A stretch of 40,737 bases of DNA from Rhodoferax sp. (GTDB lineage Bacteria; Pseudomonadota; Gammaproteobacteria; Burkholderiales; Burkholderiaceae_C). Below are positions 1 to 9,361 of this stretch, piece by piece. The translations under genes and the position numbers were made by a program. Below the pieces are notes generated by a model. The model was given only the letters and a program-made list of their open reading frames with translations. It ran no database searches and was not told where the DNA came from. The stretch lies in the NCBI GenBank assembly GCA_030645355.1, contig JAUSNJ010000180.1, positions 1 to 40,737 of the forward strand, given 5' to 3'. Each line of letters begins with the position of its first letter. The stretch's first letter is position 1.

Positions 1-2553
1 GAAAACCTGGACCCCATGGGTGTGCACACCGGCGACTCCATCACCGTGGCCCCTGCCCAGACCCTGACCGACAAGGAATACCAGATTCTGCGCAATGCCT
101 CGTTGGCTGTGCTGCGCGAGATCGGCGTGGACACTGGCGGATCGAACGTGCAGTTCTCCATCAACCCGGTCGATGGCCGCATGATCGTCATCGAGATGAA
201 TCCGCGCGTCAGCCGCTCCTCGGCATTGGCCTCCAAGGCCACCGGCTTCCCGATTGCGAAGATCGCGGCCAAACTGGCCGTGGGCTTTACGCTCGACGAG
301 TTACGCAACGATATCACCGGTGGTGCCACTCCTGCATCGTTCGAGCCCAGCATCGACTACGTGGTCACCAAGATCCCGCGTTTCGCCTTCGAGAAATTCC
401 CTGCCGCCGACAGCCGCCTGACAACACAGATGAAGAGCGTGGGCGAGGTCATGGCCATGGGCCGCACCTTCCAGGAGTCCTTCCAGAAAGCCCTGCGCGG
501 CCTGGAAGTGGGCGTGGACGGTTTGAATGAAAAGACCCAGGACCGGGAAGTGCTGGAAAAGGAACTGGGTGAGCCCGGCCCCGAGCGCATCTGGTACGTG
601 GGCGATGCGTTTGCCCAGGGCTTGAGCGTGGATGAGGTGTTTGCGCTGACCAAGATCGACCGCTGGTTTCTGGTGCAGATCGAGCAGATCGTCAAGATTG
701 AGCTGGAAATCGAGCGCCTGCCACAACCCGCCAGCGGCACGGCCTTTGACAATATCGACGCGGCCACGCTGCGCAGCCTGAAGCAAAAGGGCTTTTCCGA
801 CCGCCGCCTGGCGCGCCAGTTCAAGACCACCGACAAGGCGATTCGCGAGAAGCGCCGCGCCCTGGGCGTGCGCCCGGTCTACAAGCGGGTGGACACTTGC
901 GCGGCCGAGTTTGGCACCAACACCGCTTACATGTACTCGACCTACGAGTCCGAAGGCGCGGAGTGCGAGGCGGCACCCACGACCAACAAGAAGATCATGG
1001 TTTTGGGCGGTGGCCCGAACCGCATCGGCCAGGGTATCGAATTCGACTACTGCTGTGTGCACGCCGCACTGGCCATGCGCGAGGACGGTTACGAGACCAT
1101 CATGGTCAACTGCAACCCCGAGACTGTTTCAACCGACTACGACACCAGTGACCGCCTGTACTTCGAGCCGCTGACGCTTGAAGACGTGCTGGAAATCGTC
1201 GACAAGGAAAAGCCGGTTGGCGTCATCGTGCAATACGGCGGTCAGACGCCGTTGAAGCTGGCGCTGGACCTGGAGGCCAACGGCGTGCCCATCATCGGTA
1301 CCAGCCCCGACATGATCGACGCTGCCGAAGACCGCGAGCGCTTCCAGAAACTGCTGCACGAGTTGAAGCTGCGCCAGCCGCCCAATGCCACGGCCCGTAC
1401 CGAGCCAGAGGCCCTGGAGAAAGCCGCCGCCTTGGGCTACCCTCTGGTGGTGCGCCCCAGCTATGTGCTGGGCGGCCGGGCCATGGAAATCGTCCACGAG
1501 CAGCGTGACCTGGAGCGCTATATGCGCGAAGCGGTCAAGGTCAGCCACGACTCGCCGGTGCTGCTGGACCGCTTCCTGAACGATGCCATTGAATGCGATG
1601 TGGATTGCATCCGTGACTCCACGGGCGTGACCTTTATCGGCGGTGTCATGGAGCACATCGAGCAAGCTGGCGTGCACAGCGGCGACTCGGCCTGTTCGCT
1701 GCCGCCGTACAGCCTGAGTGCCGCCACGGTCACCGAAATCAAGCGCCAGACCGCTGCCATGGCCGCCGCGCTGAATGTGGTGGGGTTGATGAACGTGCAG
1801 TTTGCCATTCAGAACAGTGAAGGCCGGGACGTGATCTTCGTTCTGGAGGTCAACCCGCGCGCCTCGCGCACCGTGCCGTTCGTGTCCAAGGCCACCGGTA
1901 TCCAACTGGCCAAGGTGGCGGCACGTTGCATGGTCGGCCAGTCGCTGGCGTCCCAAGGCGTCACCAAAGAGGTGACGCCGCCGTATTACAGCGTCAAAGA
2001 GGCCGTGTTCCCCTTCGTTAAATTCCCCGGAGTGGACACGATCCTTGGCCCCGAGATGAAGTCCACTGGTGAAGTCATGGGCGTGGGCAAGACCTTTGGC
2101 GAAGCCTTTGTGAAGTCGCAACTCGGCGCAGGCGCCAAGCTGCCGCGTTCGGGCAAAGCCTTTATTTCGGTCAAGCAGAGTGACAAACCCCGCGCGGTGG
2201 AGGTGGCACGCAAGCTGGCCGACATGGGCTTCTCGCTGGTGGCCACCAAGGGCACGGCGGCCAGCATCAACGCTGCGGGCGTGGCCTGTTCCGTAGTCAA
2301 TAAGGTCACGGAAGGCCGTCCGCACATCGTGGACATGATCAAGAACGAGCCCCTGGCCATGGTCATCAACACGGTGGAAGAGCGGCGCAATGCGATTGCC
2401 GATTCACGCCAGATACGCACCAGCGCACTGTTGGCGCGGGTCACGACCTATACCACCATAGCCGGCGCCGAAGCCGCGGTCGAAGGCATGAAGTATCTGG
2501 ACCAGCTCGATGTGATTTCCGTGCAGGAAATGCACGCGCAATTGCAGGACTAG
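1..2553 (+). CDS. carB: Carbamoyl-phosphate synthase large subunit, 5'-truncated by window edge
   Basis: CarB makes carbamoyl phosphate from bicarbonate, ATP and glutamine-derived ammonia for arginine and pyrimidine synthesis, in complex with CarA. The reading frame is open from base 1, and the ATG at 16 lies inside the conserved [13 protein letters not shown] stretch, so it is not the start. About 850 residues are present; the family has about 1,070, so roughly the first 220 are missing. Visible in order: the end of the first ATP-grasp unit ([11 protein letters not shown], about residue 65), the oligomerisation region, the second carboxyphosphate/carbamate half opening with [15 protein letters not shown] (about 335), its metal-binding EVNPRASRT (about 616), and a C-terminal MGS-like allosteric domain from about 715. 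The two halves repeat each other, as expected. carA would lie upstream outside the window. Identification is secure. Confidence 0.98.
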   Translation, partial: ENLDPMGVHTGDSITVAPAQTLTDKEYQILRNASLAVLREIGVDTGGSNVQFSINPVDGRMIVIEMNPRVSRSSALASKATGFPIAKIAAKLAVGFTLDELRNDITGGATPASFEPSIDYVVTKIPRFAFEKFPAADSRLTTQMKSVGEVMAMGRTFQESFQKALRGLEVGVDGLNEKTQDREVLEKELGEPGPERIWYVGDAFAQGLSVDEVFALTKIDRWFLVQIEQIVKIELEIERLPQPASGTAFDNIDAATLRSLKQKGFSDRRLARQFKTTDKAIREKRRALGVRPVYKRVDTCAAEFGTNTAYMYSTYESEGAECEAAPTTNKKIMVLGGGPNRIGQGIEFDYCCVHAALAMREDGYETIMVNCNPETVSTDYDTSDRLYFEPLTLEDVLEIVDKEKPVGVIVQYGGQTPLKLALDLEANGVPIIGTSPDMIDAAEDRERFQKLLHELKLRQPPNATARTEPEALEKAAALGYPLVVRPSYVLGGRAMEIVHEQRDLERYMREAVKVSHDSPVLLDRFLNDAIECDVDCIRDSTGVTFIGGVMEHIEQAGVHSGDSACSLPPYSLSAATVTEIKRQTAAMAAALNVVGLMNVQFAIQNSEGRDVIFVLEVNPRASRTVPFVSKATGIQLAKVAARCMVGQSLASQGVTKEVTPPYYSVKEAVFPFVKFPGVDTILGPEMKSTGEVMGVGKTFGEAFVKSQLGAGAKLPRSGKAFISVKQSDKPRAVEVARKLADMGFSLVATKGTAASINAAGVACSVVNKVTEGRPHIVDMIKNEPLAMVINTVEERRNAIADSRQIRTSALLARVTTYTTIAGAEAAVEGMKYLDQLDVISVQEMHAQLQD

Positions 2554-2657
2554 TTTCCCCGCCTAAGAATTGGCATAATTCAGCCAGTTGTAAAGGACAG
2601 TGCGGTGTGTAAACGCTGCGCTGTCCTTGTTGCTTATACGGGCCGTTTTCGGCCTTT
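2551..2657 (+). promoter_or_regulatory. Candidate greA promoter and structured leader with terminator-like hairpin
   Basis: Between carB and greA a -10-like CATAAT (2574-2579) sits 17 nt after a weak TAGTTT (2551-2556). Downstream is a long hairpin whose arms AAGGACAG (2593-2600) and CTGTCCTT (2621-2628) extend inward with G-U pairs. A short GGCCG-TTTT-CGGCC hairpin (2641-2654) follows, then a T-rich run ending 30 nt before the greA ATG. The second hairpin resembles an intrinsic terminator, so it could end carB transcripts or attenuate greA. In E. coli the greA leader is prematurely terminated to give GraL RNA; any analogy here is inference. The promoter is weak by sequence. Confidence 0.4.
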
Positions 2658-2687
2658 GTTGTTTACTTGGACCTTCTCTTTTTTATC

Positions 2688-3164
2688 ATGGCAACCCTTC
2701 CTATTACCAAACGCGGCGCTGAAATCCTCAAGGCCGAGTTGCACAAACTCAAGACCGTGGAGCGGCCTTCGGTGATCGCAGCGATCTCCGAAGCGCGCGC
2801 GCAGGGCGACTTGAGTGAAAACGCCGAATACGAGTCAGCCAAGGACCGCCAGGGGTTTATCGAGGGCCGTATCCAGGAAGTCGAAGGCAAGTTGTCGGCG
2901 GCGCAGATCATTGATCCGTCCGAGTTGAACGCGGGTGGCAAGGTGGTGTTTGGTGCGACGGTCGAGCTGGAAGAAGAAGAGACCGGCGAGCGGGTGACCT
3001 ACCAGATCGTGGGCGAGGACGAAGCGGATCTGAAATTTGGCCGCATCAATATTGGCTCTCCCATCGCCCGCGCCCTGATTGGCAAGGCCGAGGGCGATAC
3101 CGCCGAGGTGCAGGCACCGGGCGGCATCAAGGCCTATGAAATCGTTGCCGTGCAATACATCTGA
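2688..3164 (+). CDS. greA: Transcription elongation factor GreA
   Basis: GreA enters the secondary channel of RNA polymerase and stimulates cleavage of backtracked transcripts. The 158-aa product equals the E. coli length. The N-terminal coiled coil carries the acidic tip motif (GDLSENAEYESAKD, about residues 41-54) that positions the catalytic Mg2+, followed by the FKBP-like C-terminal domain with GxxVVFGATVEL and the terminal GGIKAYEI. I chose the ATG at 2688 because it gives the family N terminus MATLPITKRGAE. An in-frame TTG at 2667 would add seven residues not seen in the family. The gene lies 134 nt after carB and 14 nt before the DUF4149 gene, with which it is probably cotranscribed. 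Confidence 0.97.
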   Translation: MATLPITKRGAEILKAELHKLKTVERPSVIAAISEARAQGDLSENAEYESAKDRQGFIEGRIQEVEGKLSAAQIIDPSELNAGGKVVFGATVELEEEETGERVTYQIVGEDEADLKFGRINIGSPIARALIGKAEGDTAEVQAPGGIKAYEIVAVQYI

Positions 3165-3178
3165 CCGGCATCTGGAAT

Positions 3179-3592
3179 ATGCGCAGTGTGCCCCTTTGGA
3201 TTGCCGCAGCATGGTGGGGCAGCCTGACGACGCTGGGTTTTTTCGTCGTGCCGATGCTATTTGCGCATTTGCCGACCCCTGCAATGGCTGGCGCGATGGC
3301 GGCCAGGTTGTTCTCGGTTCAGACGGCCATCTCGGCTGTCAGTGGCTTGGTCCTGCTGATGTTGTTTAGATCAAACAGGTCGCTAGCCCCCGAGGGTATT
3401 GCACAGAGTGCTACACTTTTTGTAGTGGGTGGGGTTTTGCTGGCGCTGTTGGTGGAGTTCGGGGTAGCGCCACACATCATCGCCCGCGACAACCTGGCCC
3501 TATGGCATGGCGTTGGGACGGCTATGTATGTCGTGCAGTGGCTTTGCGCGGGGGTGGTGTTTGGCAAACTGAGCGTGCATCGCGGAGCCTAG
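3179..3592 (+). CDS. DUF4149-type small integral membrane protein
   Basis: This 137-aa protein is almost entirely hydrophobic, with about four predicted membrane spans (roughly residues 5-27, 42-62, 80-100 and 110-132). The pattern of W, P and H residues (AAWWGS, VVPMLFAHLP, LWHGVGT) is typical of DUF4149 proteins, which recur between greA and yhbY in Burkholderiales. The function is unknown. The ATG at 3179 lies 14 nt after greA, suggesting coupling. The loop between spans 2 and 3 (RSNRSLAPEG and following) is encoded by one copy of the 45-nt interspersed repeat (3381-3425), read in frame on the strand opposite to the repeat. That segment is therefore probably acquired rather than ancestral. 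Confidence 0.8.
   Translation: MRSVPLWIAAAWWGSLTTLGFFVVPMLFAHLPTPAMAGAMAARLFSVQTAISAVSGLVLLMLFRSNRSLAPEGIAQSATLFVVGGVLLALLVEFGVAPHIIARDNLALWHGVGTAMYVVQWLCAGVVFGKLSVHRGA
3381..3425 (-). repeat. 45-nt interspersed repeat, copy D (inside a coding sequence)
   Basis: On the minus strand this reads CTA-N9-TAGC-N20-GGGCTAGCG, the same spacing as the copies at 12742, 21005 and 30013. Similarity continues about 10 nt past the GGGCTAGCG end. It lies wholly inside the DUF4149 gene without breaking its frame. Confidence 0.75.
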
Positions 3593-3610
3593 TTTCTGGA
3601 TCGCGAACCT

Positions 3611-3644
3611 AAAAAAAGCCTCCGGATTGCGGAGGCTCGGTTTT
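3611..3644 (-). terminator. Bidirectional intrinsic terminator between convergent DUF4149 gene and yhbY
   Basis: A perfect 8-bp stem AGCCTCCG (3617-3624) / CGGAGGCT (3630-3637) has a 5-nt loop. On the minus strand it is followed by seven T (3617 to 3611, sharing the A that closes the stem), a strong terminator for yhbY. On the plus strand it is followed by CGGTTTTC, a weaker one for the greA/DUF4149 transcript. Confidence 0.85.
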
Positions 3645-4120
3645 CAGGTTTGGCTGCGTTTCTTCACGCTGACCTGTGGCTTGGGCTTGGCCCGTTTGAC
3701 ATTCCCGCCGGCGGTCAGGCGTTGATTGCCCAGGACTCGCAAGGTTTTGACCTCGGGGCGCTGACCGGCCCGCTTGCTGTATTTCAGCACCTTGACGTCG
3801 CGTGGCCCGGCCATGCGGTCTTCATCGACGGTTTTTTCCTTGTCAACCTTGGGACGCCACAACACCAGCAGTTTGCCAATGTGTTGAATAGGCGCCGCAG
3901 AGAGTTCTTCGGCCAGAAGCTGGAACATGGCTTCGCGGGCCACGCGGTCATCCGAAAAGACGCGGACCTTGATCAGGCCGTGGGCATTTAAAGCGGCATC
4001 GATCTCTTTTTTGACGTTGGCCGTCAGGCCGTCGTTACCGACCATGACCACAGGGTCCAAGTGGTGCGCGTCGGCACGGTGTTCTTTGCGCTGGGCAGGG
4101 GTCAGTTGAATTAGGGGCAT
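3644..4120 (-). CDS. yhbY: YhbY/CRM-domain RNA-binding protein
   Basis: This protein has an N-terminal CRM (CRS1-YhbY) domain over about residues 1-98. Hallmarks are [43 protein letters not shown] and the [11 protein letters not shown] strand. E. coli YhbY associates with pre-50S ribosomal subunits. The roughly 60-residue tail is Lys/Arg-rich and low in complexity, longer than in the 97-aa E. coli protein and likely a nonspecific RNA-binding extension. The ATG at 4120 gives the family N terminus [12 protein letters not shown]; a longer frame to 4177 would overlap the divergent rlmE promoter and adds unrelated sequence. It is divergent from rlmE, the usual neighbour. Confidence 0.93.
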   Translation of the reverse strand: MPLIQLTPAQRKEHRADAHHLDPVVMVGNDGLTANVKKEIDAALNAHGLIKVRVFSDDRVAREAMFQLLAEELSAAPIQHIGKLLVLWRPKVDKEKTVDEDRMAGPRDVKVLKYSKRAGQRPEVKTLRVLGNQRLTAGGNVKRAKPKPQVSVKKRSQT

Positions 4121-4179
4121 ACCTGTATTATCGGTTGAACGGAAACAGGGCGGTAGAGCCGCCCCCTCAGAAAGCACGT
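4121..4179. promoter_or_regulatory. Divergent yhbY/rlmE intergenic promoter region
   Basis: Only 59 nt separate the two start codons. On the minus strand GATAAT (4133 to 4128) is a -10-like hexamer just 6 nt before the yhbY ATG, which would give a nearly leaderless message. Opposite GC-rich repeats GGGCGG (4148-4153) and CCGCCC (4160-4165) form a short stem. No convincing -35 was found for either direction. Confidence 0.35.
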
Positions 4180-4851
4180 ATGAAAACCAAAGCCGGCAAC
4201 AAAAAGGTCAACAAGGCCTGGTTGCACGACCATATTAACGACCCCTACGTCAAGTTGGCGAGCCGGGAAGGCTACCGCGCGCGCGCGGCCTACAAGCTCA
4301 AGGAGATCGACGAAACCTTCGGTTTGATCAAACCGGGCTATCTGCTGGTGGACCTGGGTTGTACGCCGGGCGCCTGGAGCCAGTATGCGCGGCGCAAGAT
4401 GTCTCCCTCGGGGGCAGCGGTAGGGGATCTCAATGGCACCATTATTGGCCTGGATCTGCTGCCTATGGAGCCGATTGAGGGCGTGACTTTTATCCAGGGG
4501 GATTTTCGGGAGGCCGATGTCCTCGCGCAACTGGAACAGACCTTGCAGGGTCGCCAGGCGGATGTGGTGGTGTCCGACATGGCGCCCAATCTGTCCGGCA
4601 TCTCGTCGGCCGACGCAGCGCGGATCGAGCATTTGGTCGAGCTGGCCATCGAATTTGCCCAAAACCATATGAAACCCCAGGGCGCGCTGGTGGCCAAGGT
4701 GTTTCACGGCGGCAGCTACAACGACGTGGTGCTGCGGTTCAAGGCGGCATTTGACACGGTGAAGCCATTCAAACCCAAGGCTTCCCGGGACCGGTCTTCC
4801 GAGACGTTCTTGGTCGGGTTGGGGCTGAAGCGACAGCCCGGTGAACGCTAG
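4180..4851 (+). CDS. rlmE: 23S rRNA (uridine2552-2'-O)-methyltransferase RlmE/FtsJ
   Basis: RlmE uses S-adenosylmethionine to 2'-O-methylate U2552 in the A-loop of 23S rRNA during late 50S assembly. The 223-aa product has the FtsJ Rossmann fold: SAM-binding [23 protein letters not shown] and the catalytic K-D-K-E set, seen as the Lys of RAAYKL (K39), Asp of SDMAPN, Lys of LVAKVF and Glu of SSETFLVG. E. coli RlmE has 209 residues. The ATG at 4180 gives [18 protein letters not shown], matching the family; an ORF start at 4135 would add 15 unrelated residues. It sits immediately before ftsH, the order also seen in E. coli. Confidence 0.96.
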   Translation: MKTKAGNKKVNKAWLHDHINDPYVKLASREGYRARAAYKLKEIDETFGLIKPGYLLVDLGCTPGAWSQYARRKMSPSGAAVGDLNGTIIGLDLLPMEPIEGVTFIQGDFREADVLAQLEQTLQGRQADVVVSDMAPNLSGISSADAARIEHLVELAIEFAQNHMKPQGALVAKVFHGGSYNDVVLRFKAAFDTVKPFKPKASRDRSSETFLVGLGLKRQPGER

Positions 4852-4860
4852 TTTTCCCGC

Positions 4861-4926
4861 CGGGCCGCCCCAAGGGGAAACGCATCCCCTCGGGGGGCAG
4901 CGACCCGCGTAGCGGTGGAGCGCGGG
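4861..4926 (+). repeat. REP-like double-hairpin intergenic element after rlmE
   Basis: Two GC-rich inverted repeats follow each other. The first pairs GCCCC (4867-4871) and GGGG (4874-4877) with CCCC (4886-4889) and GGGGC (4894-4898). The second pairs CCCGCG (4904-4909) with CGCGGG (4921-4926). From memory, elements of this wording recur between genes in Comamonadaceae genomes; only one copy is in this window. It could stabilise or end the rlmE message, but there is no T-run. Confidence 0.5.
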
Positions 4927-5016
4927 GGCTGGTAACGCGGTGTTGACGGGCGTCATATCTGTTACATAACCCTGCGGTATATATGGCAGAAAACCGCAAA
5001 AACCCGCGCCACACAC

Positions 5017-5046
5017 CTTGAAACGCCTAAAATGCGACTCAGATAT
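5017..5046 (+). promoter_or_regulatory. Candidate heat-shock (sigma-32-like) promoter of ftsH
   Basis: CTTGAAA (5017-5023) matches the sigma-32 -35 core. After 15 nt, TCAGATAT (5039-5046) partly matches the CCCCATnT -10. The start site would fall about 30 nt before the ftsH start codon. ftsH is heat-inducible in E. coli, which fits, but the -10 match is only partial. A second possible sigma-70 pair is TTGACG (4943-4948) with CATAAC (4965-4970). Confidence 0.4.
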
Positions 5047-5084
5047 GCACGGTATCTCTACTTGTGCCCCTATTGGAGCTTCGC

Positions 5085-7004
5085 TTGAATAATCAGTGGT
5101 TTTCAAAAATTGCAGTGTGGTTGGTGATCGGGCTGGTGCTCTTCACGGTGTTCAAGCAATTTGACACACGTGGCACGGCCGGTGCGACCTTGGTAGGCTA
5201 TTCTGACTTCCTTGAAGAAGTGCGCAACAAGCACATCAAGAGCGCCCTTATCCAGGAAGGCCAGGGCGGCACCGAAATTTTGGCGGTCACCACCGATGAC
5301 CGCAAGGTCCGAACCACTGCGACCTATCTGGACCGGGGCTTGGTGGGGGATTTGATCAGCAATGGCGTCAAGTTCGACGTCAAACCCCGCGAAGAAGGTT
5401 CACTGCTGATGACCCTGTTGGTCAGCTGGGGCCCTATGCTGCTGCTGGTCGGCGTCTGGATTTACTTCATGCGCCAGATGCAGGGCGGTGGCAAGGGCGG
5501 CGCGTTCAGCTTTGGCAAGAGCAAGGCCCGTCTACTGGACGAAAATACCAATACCGTGACCTTTGCTGATGTGGCGGGTTGCGATGAAGCCAAGGAAGAA
5601 GTCAAAGAGGTAGTCGACTTCCTGAAAGACCCCAGCAAGTTCCAGAAGCTCGGCGGCCGTATTCCCCGTGGTTTGCTGCTGGTTGGCCCTCCGGGCACCG
5701 GCAAGACCCTGCTGGCCAAGTCCATCGCCGGTGAAGCCAAGGTTCCGTTCTTCAGCATCTCCGGTTCCGATTTCGTGGAAATGTTCGTTGGCGTGGGCGC
5801 GTCCCGTGTGCGCGACATGTTTGACAACGCAAAGAAAAACGCACCCTGCATCATCTTCATTGACGAAATCGACGCGGTTGGTCGCCAGCGTGGCGCTGGC
5901 CTGGGCGGTGGCAATGACGAACGCGAACAGACCCTGAACCAGATGCTGGTTGAGATGGACGGCTTTGAGACCAATGTGGGCGTGATCGTGGTGGCGGCCA
6001 CCAACCGCCCCGATATTCTGGACGCGGCGTTGCTGCGCCCTGGACGGTTTGACCGCCAGGTCTATGTCACGCTGCCCGATATCCGTGGCCGCGAGCAGAT
6101 TCTGGCGGTGCACATGCGCAAGGTGCCGTTGGGGCAGGACGTCAGCCCCAGTGTGATTGCCCGCGGTACGCCTGGCATGTCCGGTGCCGACCTGGCCAAT
6201 CTGTGCAATGAAGCAGCGCTGATGGCGGCCCGCCGCAATGCCCGCGTGGTGGAGATGCAGGACTTCGAAAAGGCCAAGGACAAGATTCTGATGGGCCCCG
6301 AGCGCAAGAGCATGGTCATGCCCGAGGAAGAGCGCCGCAATACGGCGTACCACGAGTCCGGCCACGCGCTGATTGGCAAGCTGCTGCCCAAGTGCGATCC
6401 GGTGCACAAGGTCACTATCATTCCCCGCGGCCGCGCCCTGGGAGTGACCATGAGCCTGCCGGCGCAAGACCGCTACAGCTATGACAGCGAATACATGCTG
6501 AACCAGATCAGCATGCTGTTTGGTGGCCGCATCGCCGAAGAAGTGTTCATGAACCAGATGACCACCGGCGCCAGCAACGACTTTGAGCGGGCCACTCACA
6601 TAGCCCGTGACATGGTTACCCGCTATGGCATGACCGATGCGCTGGGTCCCATGGTCTATGCCGAGAACGAAGGCGAAGTGTTTCTGGGCCGCTCGGTCAC
6701 CAAGACCACCAACATGAGCGAGCAGACCATGCAAAAGGTGGACGGCGAGGTGCGCCGCATCATCGACCAGCAATACGCGCTGGCACGCAAGCTGATCGAA
6801 GAAAACAAAGACAAGATGCATGCCATGGCCAAGGCCTTGCTGGAGTGGGAAACCATTGACAGTGACCAGCTGGATGACATCATGGGTGGCAAGGAGCCAC
6901 GTCCACCCAAAGACTGGACACCCCGCGCGCCCAGCTCCGGCAGTGGCGGCGGCAGTGGTGGCGCGCCAGCCGTAGCGGCGGACCCTACACCCACCGTTGC
7001 CTGA
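5085..7004 (+). CDS. ftsH: ATP-dependent zinc metalloprotease FtsH
   Basis: FtsH is a hexameric inner-membrane AAA+ protease that degrades misassembled membrane proteins and short-lived regulators. The 639-aa product shows an N-terminal membrane span (about residues 7-24), a periplasmic domain, a second span (about 101-123), Walker A GPPGTGKT (201-208), Walker B IIFIDEID (D260, E261), the second region of homology around [21 protein letters not shown], and zinc motif HESGH (H423, E424, H427). The tail is rich in Gly, Ser and Pro. The start is a TTG: an SD GGAG at 5075-5078 lies 6 nt before TTG 5085, and the resulting MNNQWFSK is the usual family N terminus. An upstream in-frame GTG (5064) lacks a ribosome-binding site. 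A terminator follows at 7030. Confidence 0.97.
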   Translation: MNNQWFSKIAVWLVIGLVLFTVFKQFDTRGTAGATLVGYSDFLEEVRNKHIKSALIQEGQGGTEILAVTTDDRKVRTTATYLDRGLVGDLISNGVKFDVKPREEGSLLMTLLVSWGPMLLLVGVWIYFMRQMQGGGKGGAFSFGKSKARLLDENTNTVTFADVAGCDEAKEEVKEVVDFLKDPSKFQKLGGRIPRGLLLVGPPGTGKTLLAKSIAGEAKVPFFSISGSDFVEMFVGVGASRVRDMFDNAKKNAPCIIFIDEIDAVGRQRGAGLGGGNDEREQTLNQMLVEMDGFETNVGVIVVAATNRPDILDAALLRPGRFDRQVYVTLPDIRGREQILAVHMRKVPLGQDVSPSVIARGTPGMSGADLANLCNEAALMAARRNARVVEMQDFEKAKDKILMGPERKSMVMPEEERRNTAYHESGHALIGKLLPKCDPVHKVTIIPRGRALGVTMSLPAQDRYSYDSEYMLNQISMLFGGRIAEEVFMNQMTTGASNDFERATHIARDMVTRYGMTDALGPMVYAENEGEVFLGRSVTKTTNMSEQTMQKVDGEVRRIIDQQYALARKLIEENKDKMHAMAKALLEWETIDSDQLDDIMGGKEPRPPKDWTPRAPSSGSGGGSGGAPAVAADPTPTVA

Positions 7005-7029
7005 TATAAAGCCGTTGGAAAACAGTCAG

Positions 7030-7053
7030 ACGGGGCCTTGTGCCCCGTTTTCT
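7030..7053 (+). terminator. Intrinsic terminator after ftsH
   Basis: A perfect 7-bp stem ACGGGGC (7030-7036) / GCCCCGT (7042-7048) with a CTTGT loop is followed by TTTTCTC. It lies 26 nt after the ftsH stop and before the folP ribosome-binding site, so folP may depend partly on readthrough. Confidence 0.75.
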
Positions 7054-7085
7054 CATTGCTGATCTGCACGGGAGGGAGGTACTTG

Positions 7086-7961
7086 ATGTATTGGCAAACC
7101 AGCCGGTTTTGCATTGATTTGCAGACACCCCAGGTGATGGGCATTGTCAACGTCACGCCGGATTCATTTTCCGATGGGGGCTTGCATGCCAGCCGGGATG
7201 CGGCTTTGGCGCATTGCGACCAACTGGTCAGGGATGGCGCGGATATTCTTGATATCGGCGGAGAATCGACCCGACCCGGCGCACTCGAACTCGCGGTAGA
7301 CGAAGAGCTGGCCCGTGTGTTGCCCATCGTCCGCCATGCGGTCACCTTGGGTGTGCCCGTATCGGTGGATACCTACAAACCACAGGTGATGCAGGCCGTG
7401 CTGGATTTGGGCGCTGACATCATCAATGATGTCTGGGCGCTGCGCTGGTCGGATGGGGAGAATAGTACGACGGGTCGCGATGTCGTGGGCGCGCACGGCC
7501 AGTGCGGGGTGTGCCTTATGCATATGCACCGCAACCCGCAAACCATGCAGGTTGCGCCCATGGAGGGCGACGTGATGCCGCAGGTGCTATCGTTTTTGGA
7601 ACGCCTTGCATCCGATCTACGCGGGCAAGGAGTCGAGAAGGCACGCATCTGCATTGACCCCGGTATTGGATTTGGCAAGACCGTGGAGCAGAATTTTGCC
7701 CTCCTGGGCCAACAGGCTGCCCTGGTGCCGTTGGGCTATGCCGTGTTGGCGGGCTGGTCGCGCAAGTCGTCACTCGCGGCGGTGACGGGACGGTCATTGG
7801 CAACCGTGGCGACGCTAGACATACGGGATCGGCTGGTACCCAGCGTGACGGCTGCTTTGTTGGCGGTACAAAACGGAGCCCATGTGGTGCGGGTGCATGA
7901 CGTGAAGGAGACGGTACAGGCACTCAAGGTTCTTGGTGCGATGCAACGGCATCGCGGATGA
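7086..7961 (+). CDS. folP: Dihydropteroate synthase
   Basis: FolP condenses 6-hydroxymethyl-7,8-dihydropterin pyrophosphate with p-aminobenzoate to make dihydropteroate in folate synthesis; it is the sulfonamide target. The 291-aa TIM-barrel protein shows [16 protein letters not shown] near residues 17-32, [29 protein letters not shown], the LMHMH motif, DPGIGFGKT and GWSRKSS near the C terminus. The ATG at 7086 follows an excellent Shine-Dalgarno run (GGGAGGGAGG, 7070-7079); an upstream alternative start at 7038 lies inside the terminator. The stop overlaps an alternative ATG (ATGA, 7958-7961) in the glmM frame, suggesting coupling. Confidence 0.96.
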   Translation: MYWQTSRFCIDLQTPQVMGIVNVTPDSFSDGGLHASRDAALAHCDQLVRDGADILDIGGESTRPGALELAVDEELARVLPIVRHAVTLGVPVSVDTYKPQVMQAVLDLGADIINDVWALRWSDGENSTTGRDVVGAHGQCGVCLMHMHRNPQTMQVAPMEGDVMPQVLSFLERLASDLRGQGVEKARICIDPGIGFGKTVEQNFALLGQQAALVPLGYAVLAGWSRKSSLAAVTGRSLATVATLDIRDRLVPSVTAALLAVQNGAHVVRVHDVKETVQALKVLGAMQRHRG

Positions 7962-7990
7962 TTTTTGACTTCAAACGGGTAATCACGACT

Positions 7991-9349
7991 ATGACAAGAA
8001 AATACTTTGGCACCGACGGCATTCGTGGCACGGTTGGCCAGGCTCCCATTACCCCCGACTTCGTGATGCGCCTGGCGCACGCGGTGGGGCGGGTGTTAAG
8101 GCGTACCGAGTCGAGACCCACCGTGTTGATCGGCAAGGACACGCGCATCTCGGGCTATATGCTGGAGAGCGCACTGGAAAGTGGCTTCAATTCGGCCGGG
8201 GTGGACGTGGTGCTGTTGGGCCCACTGCCCACACCCGGTGTGGCCTATCTGACCCGTGCGCAGCGCGCATCGCTGGGCGTGGTCATCAGTGCCAGCCACA
8301 ACCCGTTTGCCGACAACGGCATCAAGTTTTTCAGTGCCCAGGGCACCAAGCTCTCTGACGCGTGGGAACACGCCGTGGAGGTCGCCCTGGACGAGCCACC
8401 GGTGTGGGCCGACTCGGCATCCCTGGGAAAAACGCGCCGCCTGGAGGATGCGGCCGGCCGCTACATCGAATTTTGCAAGAGCACGTTTGCCAACGACCTC
8501 ACGCTCAAAGGCCTGAAAATCGTAGTGGACGGTGCGCATGGTGCGGCCTACCTGGTCGCGCCGAAGGTGTTTCACGAACTGGGCGCTGAAGTGATCACTA
8601 TCGGTTGTGCACCGGATGGATTGAACATCAACCACGAAGTCGGTGCCACCCATCCCCAGGCCCTGGTTGCTGCCGTCAAGGCGCATGGTGCGCACTATGG
8701 TATTGCGCTGGACGGTGATGCGGATCGTCTGCAACTGGTCGACGCCGATGGTCGCCTGTTCAATGGCGACGAGATTTTGTACCTGATGGTGAAAGAGCGG
8801 CTGTCGCGTGGTGGCGCATTCGAGAGCAAGCGAATGGGTGAAACGGTGCCTGGCGTGGTAGGGACACTCATGACCAATATGGCGGTGGAAATCGCCTTGA
8901 AGTCCAGGGCGGTCGAACTGGTTCGTGCCAAGGTCGGCGATCGCTATGTGTTGGAGGAGTTGGAGAAGCGTGGCTGGTTGCTGGGCGGCGAGGGGTCTGG
9001 CCATCTGTTGGCCCTGGACAAGCACACCACCGGCGACGGTATCGTCTCGGCCTTGCAGGTGTTGCAGGCGTGCATGCGAAGCGGCCAAACACTGGCTGAA
9101 TTGCTCGCCGACGTCACGCTGTTCCCGCAAGTTCTGATCAATGTCCGATTGAGTCCCGGGCAGGACTGGAAAACCAATCAGCATTTGACCGCGGCAACCC
9201 GAGCTGTCGAAATGGAGTTGGGCGATGCAGGCAGGGTGCTGATCCGTGCCAGCGGCACCGAGCCATTGGTGCGCGTCATGGTGGAAGCGCGAGACGCCGC
9301 CCAGGCCCAAGCCTGCGCGCAGCGCATTGCCGATACGCTGGCGGCTTGA
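7991..9349 (+). CDS. glmM: Phosphoglucosamine mutase
   Basis: GlmM interconverts glucosamine-6-phosphate and glucosamine-1-phosphate for UDP-GlcNAc, peptidoglycan and LPS synthesis. The 452-aa protein has the four phosphohexomutase domains: N-terminal [10 protein letters not shown], phospho-serine loop SASHNP with Ser102 as the phosphorylated residue, metal-binding DGDADR, sugar-specificity GEGSGH and C-terminal phosphate-binding [12 protein letters not shown]. Length fits the family (about 445). I prefer the ATG at 7991 ([10 protein letters not shown]). An upstream in-frame ATG at 7958 overlaps the folP stop and would add 11 residues; it cannot be excluded. The folP-glmM order is conserved across proteobacteria. 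In many betaproteobacteria pstS follows glmM; here it does not. Confidence 0.97.
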   Translation: MTRKYFGTDGIRGTVGQAPITPDFVMRLAHAVGRVLRRTESRPTVLIGKDTRISGYMLESALESGFNSAGVDVVLLGPLPTPGVAYLTRAQRASLGVVISASHNPFADNGIKFFSAQGTKLSDAWEHAVEVALDEPPVWADSASLGKTRRLEDAAGRYIEFCKSTFANDLTLKGLKIVVDGAHGAAYLVAPKVFHELGAEVITIGCAPDGLNINHEVGATHPQALVAAVKAHGAHYGIALDGDADRLQLVDADGRLFNGDEILYLMVKERLSRGGAFESKRMGETVPGVVGTLMTNMAVEIALKSRAVELVRAKVGDRYVLEELEKRGWLLGGEGSGHLLALDKHTTGDGIVSALQVLQACMRSGQTLAELLADVTLFPQVLINVRLSPGQDWKTNQHLTAATRAVEMELGDAGRVLIRASGTEPLVRVMVEARDAAQAQACAQRIADTLAA

Positions 9350-9361
9350 GGACGTTTGCAC

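Noticed and set aside
1129..2325. Long open frame of 398 codons on the minus strand inside carB
   Set aside because: Antisense shadow of carB in GC-rich DNA; the composition (His/Arg/Gln/Gly-rich) is typical of shadow frames and the carB match is complete.
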